This document shows positions 33,408 to 41,448 of a DNA stretch of 64,000 nucleotides, one piece after another. The translations under genes were made by a program, and so were the position numbers. The stretch is from Caenimonas aquaedulcis. GTDB taxonomy: Bacteria; Pseudomonadota; Gammaproteobacteria; Burkholderiales; Burkholderiaceae_C. Below the pieces are notes generated by a model that worked only from the letters and a program-made list of their open reading frames with translations, was not told the origin of the DNA and did no database searches. The stretch is from NCBI RefSeq assembly GCF_015831345.1, contig NZ_JADWYS010000001.1:1374118-1438117 (forward strand). The letters run 5' to 3'. Positions within the stretch are counted from its first letter, which is position 1; the number at the start of each line of letters is the position of its first letter.

Positions 33408-34501
33408 TGCGGCCCCACTCGCCCACCGATGCATCGCACACGTCCTTGCGCCGGCGAACCTTCCTGATCGCAGGCCCGGGCGCCGCCTTGCTTGGCAGCG
33501 GGCGTGCACACGCCCTCCCCCCCGCCAACCTGATGTTTCCGCGCGACCACGGCGCGCACCCCGCGTTCCGCACCGAGTGGTGGTACGTGACGGGCGCGCT
33601 GCGTTCGGGCGATCGCGAGTTCGGCTTCCAGGTGACCTTCTTCCGCTCGCGCGTGGACGCCACGCAGGCGATGCAATCGAAGTTCGCGGCCAAGCAGCTG
33701 GTCTTCGCGCACGCGGCGTTGACGGACGTGCGGGGTCGCAAGCTCTGGCATGACCAACGCATCGCCCGCGAAGGATTCGACATTGCCGCCTCCGCGCAGG
33801 GCGATCTCGCGGTGAAGTTGCGCGACTGGTCGATGGAGCGAAGCGATGCAGGCATCCGGTGCCGCGTGGTGTCGGGCGACTTCGCGCTGGACCTGGCGTG
33901 CACGACGACGCAGCCCGTCCTGCTGCAGGGAGACCAGGGCCTGTCGCGCAAAGGCCCGCAGCCCGGGCAGGCGAGCTACTACTACAGCCTGCCGCAGCTT
34001 TCCGTGCAGGGCGGCGTCACACTGCAGGGCGCGCGCGTGCCCGTGACGGGCAAGGCCTGGCTGGACCACGAATGGAGCGACGAGCTCCTGCACCGCGACG
34101 CCGTGGGCTGGGACTGGATCGGCATGAACCTCGATGACGGCAGCGCGCTCACCGCATTCCGCCTGCGGCGCGCCGATGGGTCCACGGTGTGGGACGGCGG
34201 GTCGTTCCGCTCGTCGCAAGGCGGCACCTATGTCTTCAGGCCGGGCGAGGCGATCTTCAGCCCGCAGCGCAGCTGGCACAGCCCGCGCTCGCAGGCGCGC
34301 TACCCGGTCGATTGGATGGTGCGCACGCCCGCGGATTTCTACACGGTGAAGGCGCTGGTGGACGACCAGGAGCTGGACAGCCGCGCATCGACCGGCGCGA
34401 TCTACTGGGAAGGCGTCGCGGACCTCTTCGACAGCAACGGAAAGCGCGTCGGCCGCGGCTACCTCGAGATGACGGGCTACACGGGCCGGCTGAAGGTATA
34501 G
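33407..34501 (+). CDS. Lipocalin-like AttH/CrtC domain protein, exported
   Basis: A 364-residue protein of the AttH/hydroxyneurosporene synthase-like family, a double lipocalin-like barrel. It has a twin-arginine-like signal (LRRRTFLIAGPGAALLGSG) and family motifs HPAFRTEWWYVTGAL, AWLDHEWSDELL and GWDWIGMNLDDGSALTAF. It starts at GTG, sharing one base with the permease stop, with an excellent ribosome binding site AAGGAGGA. It probably carries or modifies a lipid substrate of the FtsX-type transporter. Confidence 0.9.
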   Translation: MRPHSPTDASHTSLRRRTFLIAGPGAALLGSGRAHALPPANLMFPRDHGAHPAFRTEWWYVTGALRSGDREFGFQVTFFRSRVDATQAMQSKFAAKQLVFAHAALTDVRGRKLWHDQRIAREGFDIAASAQGDLAVKLRDWSMERSDAGIRCRVVSGDFALDLACTTTQPVLLQGDQGLSRKGPQPGQASYYYSLPQLSVQGGVTLQGARVPVTGKAWLDHEWSDELLHRDAVGWDWIGMNLDDGSALTAFRLRRADGSTVWDGGSFRSSQGGTYVFRPGEAIFSPQRSWHSPRSQARYPVDWMVRTPADFYTVKALVDDQELDSRASTGAIYWEGVADLFDSNGKRVGRGYLEMTGYTGRLKV

Positions 34502-34524
34502 CCCGCCCCGTGCGTGTCCACCGC

Positions 34525-36084
34525 CTAGTGCGCTCCTGCCGCCGCCTCGGCGCCCCCGGCGCCGGACTTCTGCGGATGCGTGAGCCACACGAGCGGGATC
34601 AGCGCGAGGAAGAGCACCGCCGACAGCCAGAAGATGTCGTTGGCCGCAAGCATGAAGGCCTGCTGGTCGACGAGCCGGTTGATCTGCGACAGCGCCTGCT
34701 CCATCGACAGCCCGCTCGCGCGCAGCGCCGCGATCGTCGATTGCGCCGTCGGGTTGCCCGGGTTCACCGCTTCAGCCAGCTGCGAGTGATGCAGCGCCGC
34801 GCGGCTTTCCCACAGCGTGGTGGAGATCGACGTGCCCATCGCGCCCGCGGTGATCCGCACGAAGTTCGTGAGGCCCGAGGCCGCGGGCATCTTGTCCGGC
34901 GTGAGGCCTGACATGGTGATCGTCATCAGCGGGATGAAGAAGAACGCCATCGCCACGCCCTGGATGATCGTCGGGATGAGGATGGTCTTGAAGTCCGCCT
35001 GCGTGTTGAAGTGCGAGCGCATCCACAGCACGAGGCCGAAGATGATGAAGGCGGCGGTCGCGAAGCGGCGCGGGTCCACCTTGCTCACGCTCTTGCCCAC
35101 GACGGGCGACAGCACGATGGCCAGCAGGCCCACGGGCGCCATGATCATGCCGGCATCCGTCGCGGTGTAGCCCATGAACTGCTGCAGCCACAGCGGCAGC
35201 AGCACCACGTTGCCGAAGAACAGGCCGTAGGCGATGGAGGTGGCGATGGTGCCGGCCCAGAAGTTGCGCCGGGCGAACAGGCGCAGTTCCACCACCGGAT
35301 GCTCGTCGGTGAGCTCCCAGATGAGGAAGAACGCGAAGCCCACGACGGCGACGATGGCGAGCCCCACGATGAGCCCCGAGTGGAACCAGTCGTTCTCCTT
35401 GCCGAGGTCCAGCACCATCTGCAGCGCGGCGATCCACACCACGAGCAGCGCGAGGCCCACGCTGTCGATCGGCACCTTGCGCGTGACGCTTTCGCGCTTC
35501 CTGTAGATCGCCCATGCGGACATGGCGGCAATGATGCCGACGGGGATGTTGATGAAGAAGATCCATCCCCAGGAGATGTTGTCGGTGATCCAGCCGCCCA
35601 GCAGCGGCCCGGTGACGGGCGCGACGAGCGTCGTCATGCCCCACATCGCCATCGCGAGGCCGGCGAGCGCGCGCGGATAGCTCGCGAGCAGCAGCGACTG
35701 CGACAGCGGGATCATCGGCCCGGCCACGAAGCCCTGCAGCGCGCGGAAGGCGATGAGCGTCGTCATGTTCGGCGCGATGCCGCACAGGAGGGACGCGATC
35801 ACGAAGAGGATGACGCTGCCCACGAACAGGCGCACCTGCCCGAAGCGCTGCGACAGCCAGCCGGTAAGCGGCACCGCGATGGCGTTGGCCACCGCGAAGC
35901 TGGTGATGACCCAGGTGCCCTGGTTCGGGCTCACGCCCAGGTCCCCCGCGATGGCGGGCAGGGACACGTTCGCGATGGACGTATCCAGCACGTTCATGAA
36001 GGTCGCGGCGGACAGGGCGATGGTGCCCCAGACGCGCGCGGCGCCTTCCAGCGGCGGCGGCGCCAACGGCGGTGACGAAGCCAT
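34525..36084 (-). CDS. emrB: MFS efflux pump inner-membrane protein (EmrB/QacA, DHA2 family)
   Basis: A 519-residue, 14-helix drug:proton antiporter. Family motifs are LDTSIANVSLPAIAGDLGVS (motif D1), WLSQRFGQVRLF (motif A) and GPLLGGWITDNISWGWIFFI (motif C region). The start MASSPPLAPP lies 8 bp after the emrA stop. It forms the inner-membrane part of a tripartite pump with the HlyD-type adaptor and outer-membrane channel upstream. Last gene of the marR operon. Confidence 0.93.
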   Translation of the reverse strand: MASSPPLAPPPLEGAARVWGTIALSAATFMNVLDTSIANVSLPAIAGDLGVSPNQGTWVITSFAVANAIAVPLTGWLSQRFGQVRLFVGSVILFVIASLLCGIAPNMTTLIAFRALQGFVAGPMIPLSQSLLLASYPRALAGLAMAMWGMTTLVAPVTGPLLGGWITDNISWGWIFFINIPVGIIAAMSAWAIYRKRESVTRKVPIDSVGLALLVVWIAALQMVLDLGKENDWFHSGLIVGLAIVAVVGFAFFLIWELTDEHPVVELRLFARRNFWAGTIATSIAYGLFFGNVVLLPLWLQQFMGYTATDAGMIMAPVGLLAIVLSPVVGKSVSKVDPRRFATAAFIIFGLVLWMRSHFNTQADFKTILIPTIIQGVAMAFFFIPLMTITMSGLTPDKMPAASGLTNFVRITAGAMGTSISTTLWESRAALHHSQLAEAVNPGNPTAQSTIAALRASGLSMEQALSQINRLVDQQAFMLAANDIFWLSAVLFLALIPLVWLTHPQKSGAGGAEAAAGAH

Positions 36085-36092
36085 GGCGGTGC

Positions 36093-37388
36093 TCAGTGCG
36101 TGGTGGAAGCGGCAGGCGCCTTGGCGACCGACGCGGAGGCCGCGGGTGCGGCGCCCATCATCGTGCGGCCGCGGCCCGAGTTGCCGGCGATCACGCGGCG
36201 GACTTCCGCATCGGCACTGCCGTCCGCGACGTCGTAGACCGCCGTCTGCGCGACCGGCGTGCTGCGCGGCGCGTCGGCCAGCGTCTTGCCGTCCTGGTTG
36301 CTCACGTCCACTTCCGCATCCATGGACAGGCCTACCCGCAGCGGATTGGCGGCAACCTGCTTCGGGTCGAGCGCGACGCGCACCGGCACGCGCTGCACGA
36401 CCTTGATCCAGTTGCCGGTCGCGTTTTGCGCCGGCAGCAACGCGAAGGCCGCGCCCGTGCCCGCGCCGAGGCCGGCGACCGTGCCGTGGTATTCGATCTT
36501 CTTGCCGTACAGGTCGGCGGTGAGCTTCACCGGCTGGCCCAGGCGGATCTTGCGCAGCTGCACCTCCTTGAAGTTCGCATCGACCCACACCTGGTTGAGC
36601 GGGATGATGGACATCAGCGGCGCGCCGGCGGCCACGCGCTGGCCCAGTTGCACGGTGCGCTTGGCGACGTAGCCGTCCACGGGCGCGGGCATCGCGGCGC
36701 GCTGCTGCGCGAGCCATGCCTCGCGGACTTTCGCCGCGGCGGCCTGCACGCTCGGGTGCTGCTCGACGCTGGTGCCTTCGGTCATCGCCTGGTTGCTCGT
36801 GAGCTGCTCGCGCGCGGCGACGACGCCGGCCTGCGCGGCCTGCAGCGCGCTGCGCGCATTGGCGAGCTGCGAGCTCGCGTGGTTCAGTTCTTCCTTGGAC
36901 ACCGCGCCGTTGCCGACCAGCGACTGGCGGCGGTTCAGGTCGTCGTTGGCGCGCGCCACTTCGGCCTGCGCCTTCTGCACGTCCGCCTCGCGCAGGTTGA
37001 TCTGCGCCGACAGCGAACCGTTGTTCGCATACAGCGTGCGCACCTGCCGCACGGTCTGCGCGAGGCCGGCTTCGGCCTGGTCGAGCGCGACCTTCGCGTC
37101 CGCCGGGTCGAGCTTCACCAGCGGCTGCCCCGCCTTCACGAAGTCGGTGTCGTCGGCATAGATGGCCATCACCGTCCCGCCGACCTGCGGCGTGATCTGG
37201 ATGACGTTGCCCTGCACGTAGGCGTTGTCGGTGGATTCGTAGTGGCTCGCGACCAGCCATTCGTACGCGCCCCAGGCCGCGCCGATGACGAGCACGCCGC
37301 CGGCCAGGATCGTGAGCGCCTTGCGGCGGCGTGTGTTGCCCGCGGGGGCGGCTCGTTCGGCGACGGGTGTGTTGTTGTCGTTGCTCAT
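36093..37388 (-). CDS. emrA: HlyD-family periplasmic adaptor (EmrA type)
   Basis: A 431-residue adaptor. One N-terminal membrane segment (KALTILAGGVLVIGAAWGAY) is followed by the barrel/lipoyl half-motif STDNAYVQGNVIQITPQVGG, a long coiled coil (about residues 100-230) and the second half-motif PVDGYVAKRTVQLGQ. It links EmrB to the outer-membrane channel. The start at 37388 (MSNDNNTPVA) is preferred; 37397 would add three residues. The C-terminal tail of about 70 residues is Ala/Ser-rich and longer than in EmrA of E. coli. Confidence 0.92.
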   Translation of the reverse strand: MSNDNNTPVAERAAPAGNTRRRKALTILAGGVLVIGAAWGAYEWLVASHYESTDNAYVQGNVIQITPQVGGTVMAIYADDTDFVKAGQPLVKLDPADAKVALDQAEAGLAQTVRQVRTLYANNGSLSAQINLREADVQKAQAEVARANDDLNRRQSLVGNGAVSKEELNHASSQLANARSALQAAQAGVVAAREQLTSNQAMTEGTSVEQHPSVQAAAAKVREAWLAQQRAAMPAPVDGYVAKRTVQLGQRVAAGAPLMSIIPLNQVWVDANFKEVQLRKIRLGQPVKLTADLYGKKIEYHGTVAGLGAGTGAAFALLPAQNATGNWIKVVQRVPVRVALDPKQVAANPLRVGLSMDAEVDVSNQDGKTLADAPRSTPVAQTAVYDVADGSADAEVRRVIAGNSGRGRTMMGAAPAASASVAKAPAASTTH

Positions 37389-37404
37389 GTTCTTCATTCC
37401 GGTA

Positions 37405-38859
37405 TTACTGGGAAGCCTTCGATGCATTCATGGCGATGGGCACGGTGGCGTCGGCCTGCCAGCCACCGCCCACGGCGCGGATCAATCCGACCTGCGTGTC
37501 CAGGGCGCGCGCGGCGAGGTCCACCGCGAGGCGGCGCTGGTTCAGCACGGCCGTCTCGGCCGTGAGCACGTTCAGGTAGGTGCCCAGGCCCGCGCGGTAA
37601 CGCTGCAGCGCGATCTGGTAGGCGGACTCGGCGGCGGCCTGCGCATCGCGCTGCTCGGCCTGCTGCCTGGCGACGGAACGCGCGGACGAGACCTGGTCGG
37701 CCGTGTCGTGGATCGCGTCGAGCACGGCGCCGTTGTAGCTTTCCACCGCGGCGTCGAGGTCGGCCGTCTTGCCGCGCAGGTTCGCGCGCAGCTTGCCGCC
37801 TTCGAAGATCGGCAGGCGCACCGCCGGGCCGACGCCCCACTGCTCGCTGCCCACGTTCAGCAGGCGGCCGAGGCCCAGGCTGTTGAGGCCGACGAAGGCC
37901 ATGAGGTTGATGTTGGGATAGAACTGCGCCTTCGCGTTCTTCACGTCGTAGCCCGCGGCTTCGACACGCCAGCGCGCAGCCGCGATGTCGGCGCGCTGGG
38001 CGAGCAGGTTGGCCGGAAGCTCGGTGGGCGCCGGCACGGGCTTGAGCGCCGCGAGGCTGGGCGGTGCCGCCACGGGCTGGCGATTGCCCTGCCCCGTGAG
38101 CGCGGCGAGCGCGTGCTGCGCGAGTTCGGCCTGCTCCTGCAGCGCCTCGATCTGCTGGCGCGCTTCGGGCAGGGCGCCTTCGCTCTGCTTTTGCTCGAGC
38201 TGGGTGTCCAGGCCCGCGCGCACGCGGTCGCCGACGAGCTTGAGCGACTCTTCACGCTGCGCGAGCGTGCGCTTCGCCACGGTGAGCTGGTCGTTCGTCC
38301 GCGCGAGCTGGAAGTAGCTGCGCGCCACGTTGCTCGCGAGCAGCACGCGCGCGGCGTCGGCATCGGCCTGCGCGGCCCGAGCGGTGCCCAGCGCGGCGTC
38401 GAGCGCCGCCTGGTTCTTGCCGAAGAAGTCGAGCTCCCAGCTCGCGTTGAGCTGCAGCGTCCCGCTGTTGTTGATGGAGCCCGCGATCGGCGGCGGATAC
38501 AGGCCGTTGGCGCTGTACTTCTGGCGCGTCGCGTCGAAGGAGCCGTTGAGCTGGGGCAGCTTCGAGGATTCCGCCACTTCGCTCACCGCCTGCGCACGCG
38601 CGAGCCGCGCCTGCGCCGTTTTCAGTGTGGGGTTGTCCTTCAGCGCGAGGGCGATGAGCTGGTTCAACTGCTCGTCGCCGAAATCGCGCCACCATTCGGC
38701 GGCCGGAACCGCGGACGCCATCGCCGTGCCGGACAGGCCGACCGACGCGGCATCGCGCAGCTTCGATTGCGGCTCGATGCCGGACATGTTCGCGCAACCC
38801 GCGAGGAATAGCGCTGCCGCCAGCGCGCCCAGGCGCCGGCCGTTGTTCTGGGTGTTCAC
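37405..38859 (-). CDS. Outer-membrane efflux channel lipoprotein (NodT/OprM family)
   Basis: A 484-residue TolC-like channel. The signal has lipobox LAGC (LGALAAALFLAGC). Two repeated outer-membrane-efflux domains follow, with markers AEWWRDFGDEQLNQLI, SWELDFFGKN and the second-half YPNINLMAFVGLNSLG and RLPIFEGGKLRANL. The start is GTG (VNTQNNGRRL), overlapping the marR stop by 4 bp. It completes a tripartite efflux pump with EmrAB. Confidence 0.92.
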   Translation of the reverse strand: MNTQNNGRRLGALAAALFLAGCANMSGIEPQSKLRDAASVGLSGTAMASAVPAAEWWRDFGDEQLNQLIALALKDNPTLKTAQARLARAQAVSEVAESSKLPQLNGSFDATRQKYSANGLYPPPIAGSINNSGTLQLNASWELDFFGKNQAALDAALGTARAAQADADAARVLLASNVARSYFQLARTNDQLTVAKRTLAQREESLKLVGDRVRAGLDTQLEQKQSEGALPEARQQIEALQEQAELAQHALAALTGQGNRQPVAAPPSLAALKPVPAPTELPANLLAQRADIAAARWRVEAAGYDVKNAKAQFYPNINLMAFVGLNSLGLGRLLNVGSEQWGVGPAVRLPIFEGGKLRANLRGKTADLDAAVESYNGAVLDAIHDTADQVSSARSVARQQAEQRDAQAAAESAYQIALQRYRAGLGTYLNVLTAETAVLNQRRLAVDLAARALDTQVGLIRAVGGGWQADATVPIAMNASKASQ

Positions 38860-39383
38860 TGGGTCTTTCCTTCTTCTCGTTCGGCCTGGATCGCGCTCGC
38901 GTTGTCCAGGATGCGGCGCAGCAGCGACTTGAGCGTCGTCCACTCCTCCACGCTGAAGCCGCGCATGTGGGCGTTCTGCACGCCGCACAGGATGGCCGGG
39001 ATGCCCTGCGCCGCGGCGCGGCCTTCGTCGGTGAGCTCGAGGTTCACCACGCGGCGGTCTTCGCTGGAGCGCGTGCGGCGCACCAGGCCCTTGGTTTCGA
39101 GCCGGTCGAGCAGGCGCGTCATGCCGCCGTTGTCGATGGAGCAAGCGCGGGAGAGTTCAGCCACCGTGGAGGCGGAGCCCATGTACAGCTTGAGCAGCGG
39201 CACCCACTGCGCGTTGGTGAGGCCGGTGGGTTCGAGCTCGCGCTCGACCTCCGCGGACACCGTGTTGAGGATGCGGCGCATGAGGTAGCCCACGCTTTCG
39301 TCCGGCTTGTAGTTGTCCGGGCGGTAGAACATCGGCACCTCGGGCGTGCGCCGTGTCTTTTTCGGGGTCGGAAGCGATGACAT
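38856..39383 (-). CDS. MarR family transcriptional regulator of the efflux operon
   Basis: A 175-residue winged-helix repressor. The DNA-binding region is STVAELSRACSIDNGGMTRL followed by the wing RTRSSEDRRVVNLELTDEG. It is the first gene of its own target operon (marR-channel-emrA-emrB), so autoregulation with derepression by pump substrates is likely. Its predicted promoter and a 22-bp dyad lie directly upstream; the predicted transcription start coincides with the ATG. Confidence 0.93.
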   Translation of the reverse strand: MSSLPTPKKTRRTPEVPMFYRPDNYKPDESVGYLMRRILNTVSAEVERELEPTGLTNAQWVPLLKLYMGSASTVAELSRACSIDNGGMTRLLDRLETKGLVRRTRSSEDRRVVNLELTDEGRAAAQGIPAILCGVQNAHMRGFSVEEWTTLKSLLRRILDNASAIQAEREEGKTQ

Positions 39384-39390
39384 GGCCCCG

Positions 39391-39419
39391 ATAATACTTG
39401 CCTAGTCAAATATTGTCAA
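39391..39419 (-). promoter_or_regulatory. Sigma-70 promoter of the marR efflux operon with operator dyad
   Basis: On the minus strand a consensus -35 TTGACA (39414-39419), a 17-bp spacer and -10 TATTAT (39391-39396) precede marR. Positions 39393-39414 form a 22-bp dyad (AATACTTG...TCAAATATT, 9 of 11 pairs) filling the spacer and touching both boxes, as expected for a MarR operator. The -10 ends 7 bp before the ATG, so the transcript would be leaderless or nearly so. Confidence 0.8.
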
Positions 39420-39453
39420 GGCTGTGTTTGTTGAGTCAGTGGTTGCAGAGCTC

Positions 39454-39487
39454 AAAAAAAAGCCACCTGCTGGAATCCAGCGGGTGG
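39454..39487 (-). terminator. Rho-independent terminator after merP
   Basis: On the minus strand CCACCCGCTGG-ATT-CCAGCAGGTGG forms an 11-bp stem (one G-U pair) followed by C and a run of eight T. It lies 22 bp after the merP stop and closes the transglutaminase-merT-merP unit. Confidence 0.92.
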
Positions 39488-39509
39488 CATCGGGCAGGAG
39501 GGTGTGGGC

Positions 39510-39809
39510 TCAGCGCGACTTCGTGGCGGCTTCCGCTTCGAAGGACGGGTAACCCGCCTCGTCGGTGGCGCGCGTGAGGGCGGCCAGCGTGGTTTTCGCG
39601 TCGTCGAAGGTCACGATGGCGGTGCGGCGCTCGTAGCTCACGACCGCCTTCTGCACGCCGGGCACCTTCATCAGCGCGACGCGGATGGTGATCGGGCAGG
39701 TGTCGCAATCCATGGTGGGGACGGTCAAGGTGACCTTGCGCGGCGCGGCCTGCGCGAGCGCGGCGGCGGTGAGGAGCAGCGCGGCGGCGGCCAGGCGGAT
39801 CGGGTTCAT
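39510..39809 (-). CDS. merP: Periplasmic mercury-binding-like protein (MerP family)
   Basis: A 99-residue exported heavy-metal-associated domain protein. A signal peptide (MNPIRLAAAALLLTAAALAQ) precedes a ferredoxin-like HMA domain with the metal site TMDCDTCP and YERRTAIVTFDD. MerP passes Hg(II) to MerT in mercury resistance; isolated homologues may handle other soft metals. The start at 39809 has AAGGGG 8 nt upstream. It lies 22 bp downstream of merT. No merA or merR is nearby. Confidence 0.85.
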   Translation of the reverse strand: MNPIRLAAAALLLTAAALAQAAPRKVTLTVPTMDCDTCPITIRVALMKVPGVQKAVVSYERRTAIVTFDDAKTTLAALTRATDEAGYPSFEAEAATKSR

Positions 39810-39831
39810 CGGCAAACCCCTTTCGGATCGG

Positions 39832-40197
39832 TCAGTCATAAAAATAGTGGGCCGTGTACTGGGCGACGATGGGCAGCAGCGTGAGTCCCACGAGCACCCA
39901 GAACATCCATCGTGCCGCTGTCTTGGCGGGACCGCAAGTGGCAGGGTCCTCGCAGGCGACGGCGGCGCGGCGCTGCGCGCCGTAGAGGCGCCAGCCGGCC
40001 GTCATCAGTGCGACGGCGGCCAGGGCCGTCAAGGCGCCGGAATACGGCTCCATCCGGCGCAGGTGCGCGATCCAGGCGCCCGAGACACCGACCAGCGCGA
40101 ACACGAGCGGGACAACGCAGCAGGTGGACGCCAGCAGCGCGGCAATCCCGGCAATCGCCAGCGGCCGTGTGGTGTTGCGAGCCGAAGGCTCAGGCAT
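39832..40197 (-). CDS. merT: Mercuric ion transport protein (MerT family)
   Basis: A 121-residue inner-membrane protein with three hydrophobic segments. The first contains the vicinal cysteines STCCVVPLVFALVGVSGAW, and the cytoplasmic loop has a second pair (VACEDPATC), as in MerT. It moves Hg(II) delivered by MerP into the cytoplasm. The start at 40197 (MPEPSARN) overlaps the transglutaminase stop by 8 bp; a GTG at 40206 is an alternative. Without a reductase gene here, import alone would not detoxify. Confidence 0.87.
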   Translation of the reverse strand: MPEPSARNTTRPLAIAGIAALLASTCCVVPLVFALVGVSGAWIAHLRRMEPYSGALTALAAVALMTAGWRLYGAQRRAAVACEDPATCGPAKTAARWMFWVLVGLTLLPIVAQYTAHYFYD

Positions 40198-41299
40198 TGA
40201 TCTCACGGGCGGTGATCTGGTAGGCGAAGGAATCCGGGTCGTACGGGTCGCGCGCGCCGGCGGCGTTCTCGGCCTGCGGGTACATGAAGAAGCCGAGCTT
40301 CGCCTGCTTCGCGCCCGGCAGCTTGATGTCGCTGGCCGAGTTGTAGCCCATCCAGTTGCCTTCCCAGCCGCCGAAGAGCGCCTTGCGCACGGGGGCGACG
40401 ATGGGATGGCCGGCGTCCTTGATCCATTCGGGCGTCTCCTGGCGCATGACCTTAGTGACGTCCGCCGGGTCCATCGCGACCCAGCCGTTGGCCTTCAGGT
40501 ACACCTCGGCGCGGCAGTGCTGCGCGCCCTTGAGGCTCGCGGGGTTGCCGCCGAGCTCGCGATAGCCGAAGGCGCTGGGCACGAGGCGCACGCCGTAGAT
40601 GTCCCGTGCGGGGATGCCGGCGGCGCGGCACAGCCCGACGAAGAGCGCGTTGATGTCGGCGCACTTGCCGCTCAGGTTGCCGGACTCCAACATGGCCTTG
40701 ATGTCGCCGGTGCCACAGCCCTTGACCTTAGGTTCGCGGTAGGTGCTGATGACGACCCAGTCGTAGATGCGCTGCACTTTTTCGCGGTCGCTGCGCGCGC
40801 CCGACACGATCTGCGTCGCGACCTTGCGCACGATGCCGTCGGTGGAGATGAGCTCGCTCGGCTCCGTCCAGTGCTTCAGGTCCGCAGGGTCCGCGGGCGC
40901 GACGGGCTTCGCGCTCCAGTCCACCGCGCGGTTCTGCGTTTCGACCCGGCTCACGAGGACCAGCGTCTGGTCGGCGCCCGGCGCGAACTTCGCGACCAGG
41001 ACCTTCGCGCCGGTGCTGCCGTCGGACGTCATCCTGATGTCGCTCGCGTTGCCGCTCCAGCTGTTGTCCATGGTGCGCTGCCACGGTGTGTCGAGGGAGG
41101 GGACGGGCAGCCACAGGGTCGACTCGCCGGCGTCGCCGCGCAGCTTCACGGTGGTGACGACTTCGAACCTGCGCCAGCCGGTGGGCTTCGGGTCGAAGCG
41201 GCGCGCGGCCTCCTGCGCGAAGGCGGCAGGCAGGCCCGCGACCAGCGCGGTGGCGCCTGCGGACTGGATGAGATGGCGGCGGGAAACGGGGTGGGACAT
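40190..41299 (-). CDS. Transglutaminase-like domain protein, Tat-exported
   Basis: A 369-residue protein with a twin-arginine signal (VSRRHLIQSAGATALVAGLP). The transglutaminase-like core has the catalytic triad region SGKCADINALFVGLCRAAGI (Cys), GAQHCRAEVYL (His) and VAMDPAD (Asp). Such domains act as periplasmic proteases or protein-modifying enzymes. It overlaps merT and is first in that unit; it is divergent from the TlpA-like gene across a 149-bp region with an unusual pentamer array. Confidence 0.87.
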   Translation of the reverse strand: MSHPVSRRHLIQSAGATALVAGLPAAFAQEAARRFDPKPTGWRRFEVVTTVKLRGDAGESTLWLPVPSLDTPWQRTMDNSWSGNASDIRMTSDGSTGAKVLVAKFAPGADQTLVLVSRVETQNRAVDWSAKPVAPADPADLKHWTEPSELISTDGIVRKVATQIVSGARSDREKVQRIYDWVVISTYREPKVKGCGTGDIKAMLESGNLSGKCADINALFVGLCRAAGIPARDIYGVRLVPSAFGYRELGGNPASLKGAQHCRAEVYLKANGWVAMDPADVTKVMRQETPEWIKDAGHPIVAPVRKALFGGWEGNWMGYNSASDIKLPGAKQAKLGFFMYPQAENAAGARDPYDPDSFAYQITAREINA

Positions 41300-41360
41300 G
41301 GGGGAATTCCTTGGGCGCGAGGGGCACGCCGCGAGCTTGCTATTATGAAAAGCACTCTAC

Positions 41361-41407
41361 CCGAAGTACCTTCGGATTGCTTCGGCACATCCGAATACGC
41401 CTTTCGG
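41361..41407. promoter_or_regulatory. Phased CCGAA/TTCGG pentamer array
   Basis: CCGAA or its complement TTCGG begins at 41361, 41371, 41381 and 41391, exactly 10 bp apart, and again at 41403; a further CCGAA lies at 41431. The first two form the perfect dyad CCGAAG-TAC-CTTCGG. The array fills the region between the divergent transglutaminase and TlpA-like genes. Regular helical phasing is typical of cooperative protein binding; the factor is unknown. Confidence 0.5.
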
Positions 41408-41448
41408 CGACCTCGAATCTTCCACCACGACCGAAAGGCGCCGCCTTC

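Noticed and set aside
39510..40197. A mercury-resistance operon.
   Set aside because: Only merT and merP are present; merR and merA are missing and no mobile element flanks the pair, so resistance should not be claimed.
40190..41299. The transglutaminase as the missing Anbu-cluster partner.
   Set aside because: It lies 21 kb from anbu, is Tat-exported and linked to merTP, whereas the Anbu-associated transglutaminase is cytoplasmic and adjacent.
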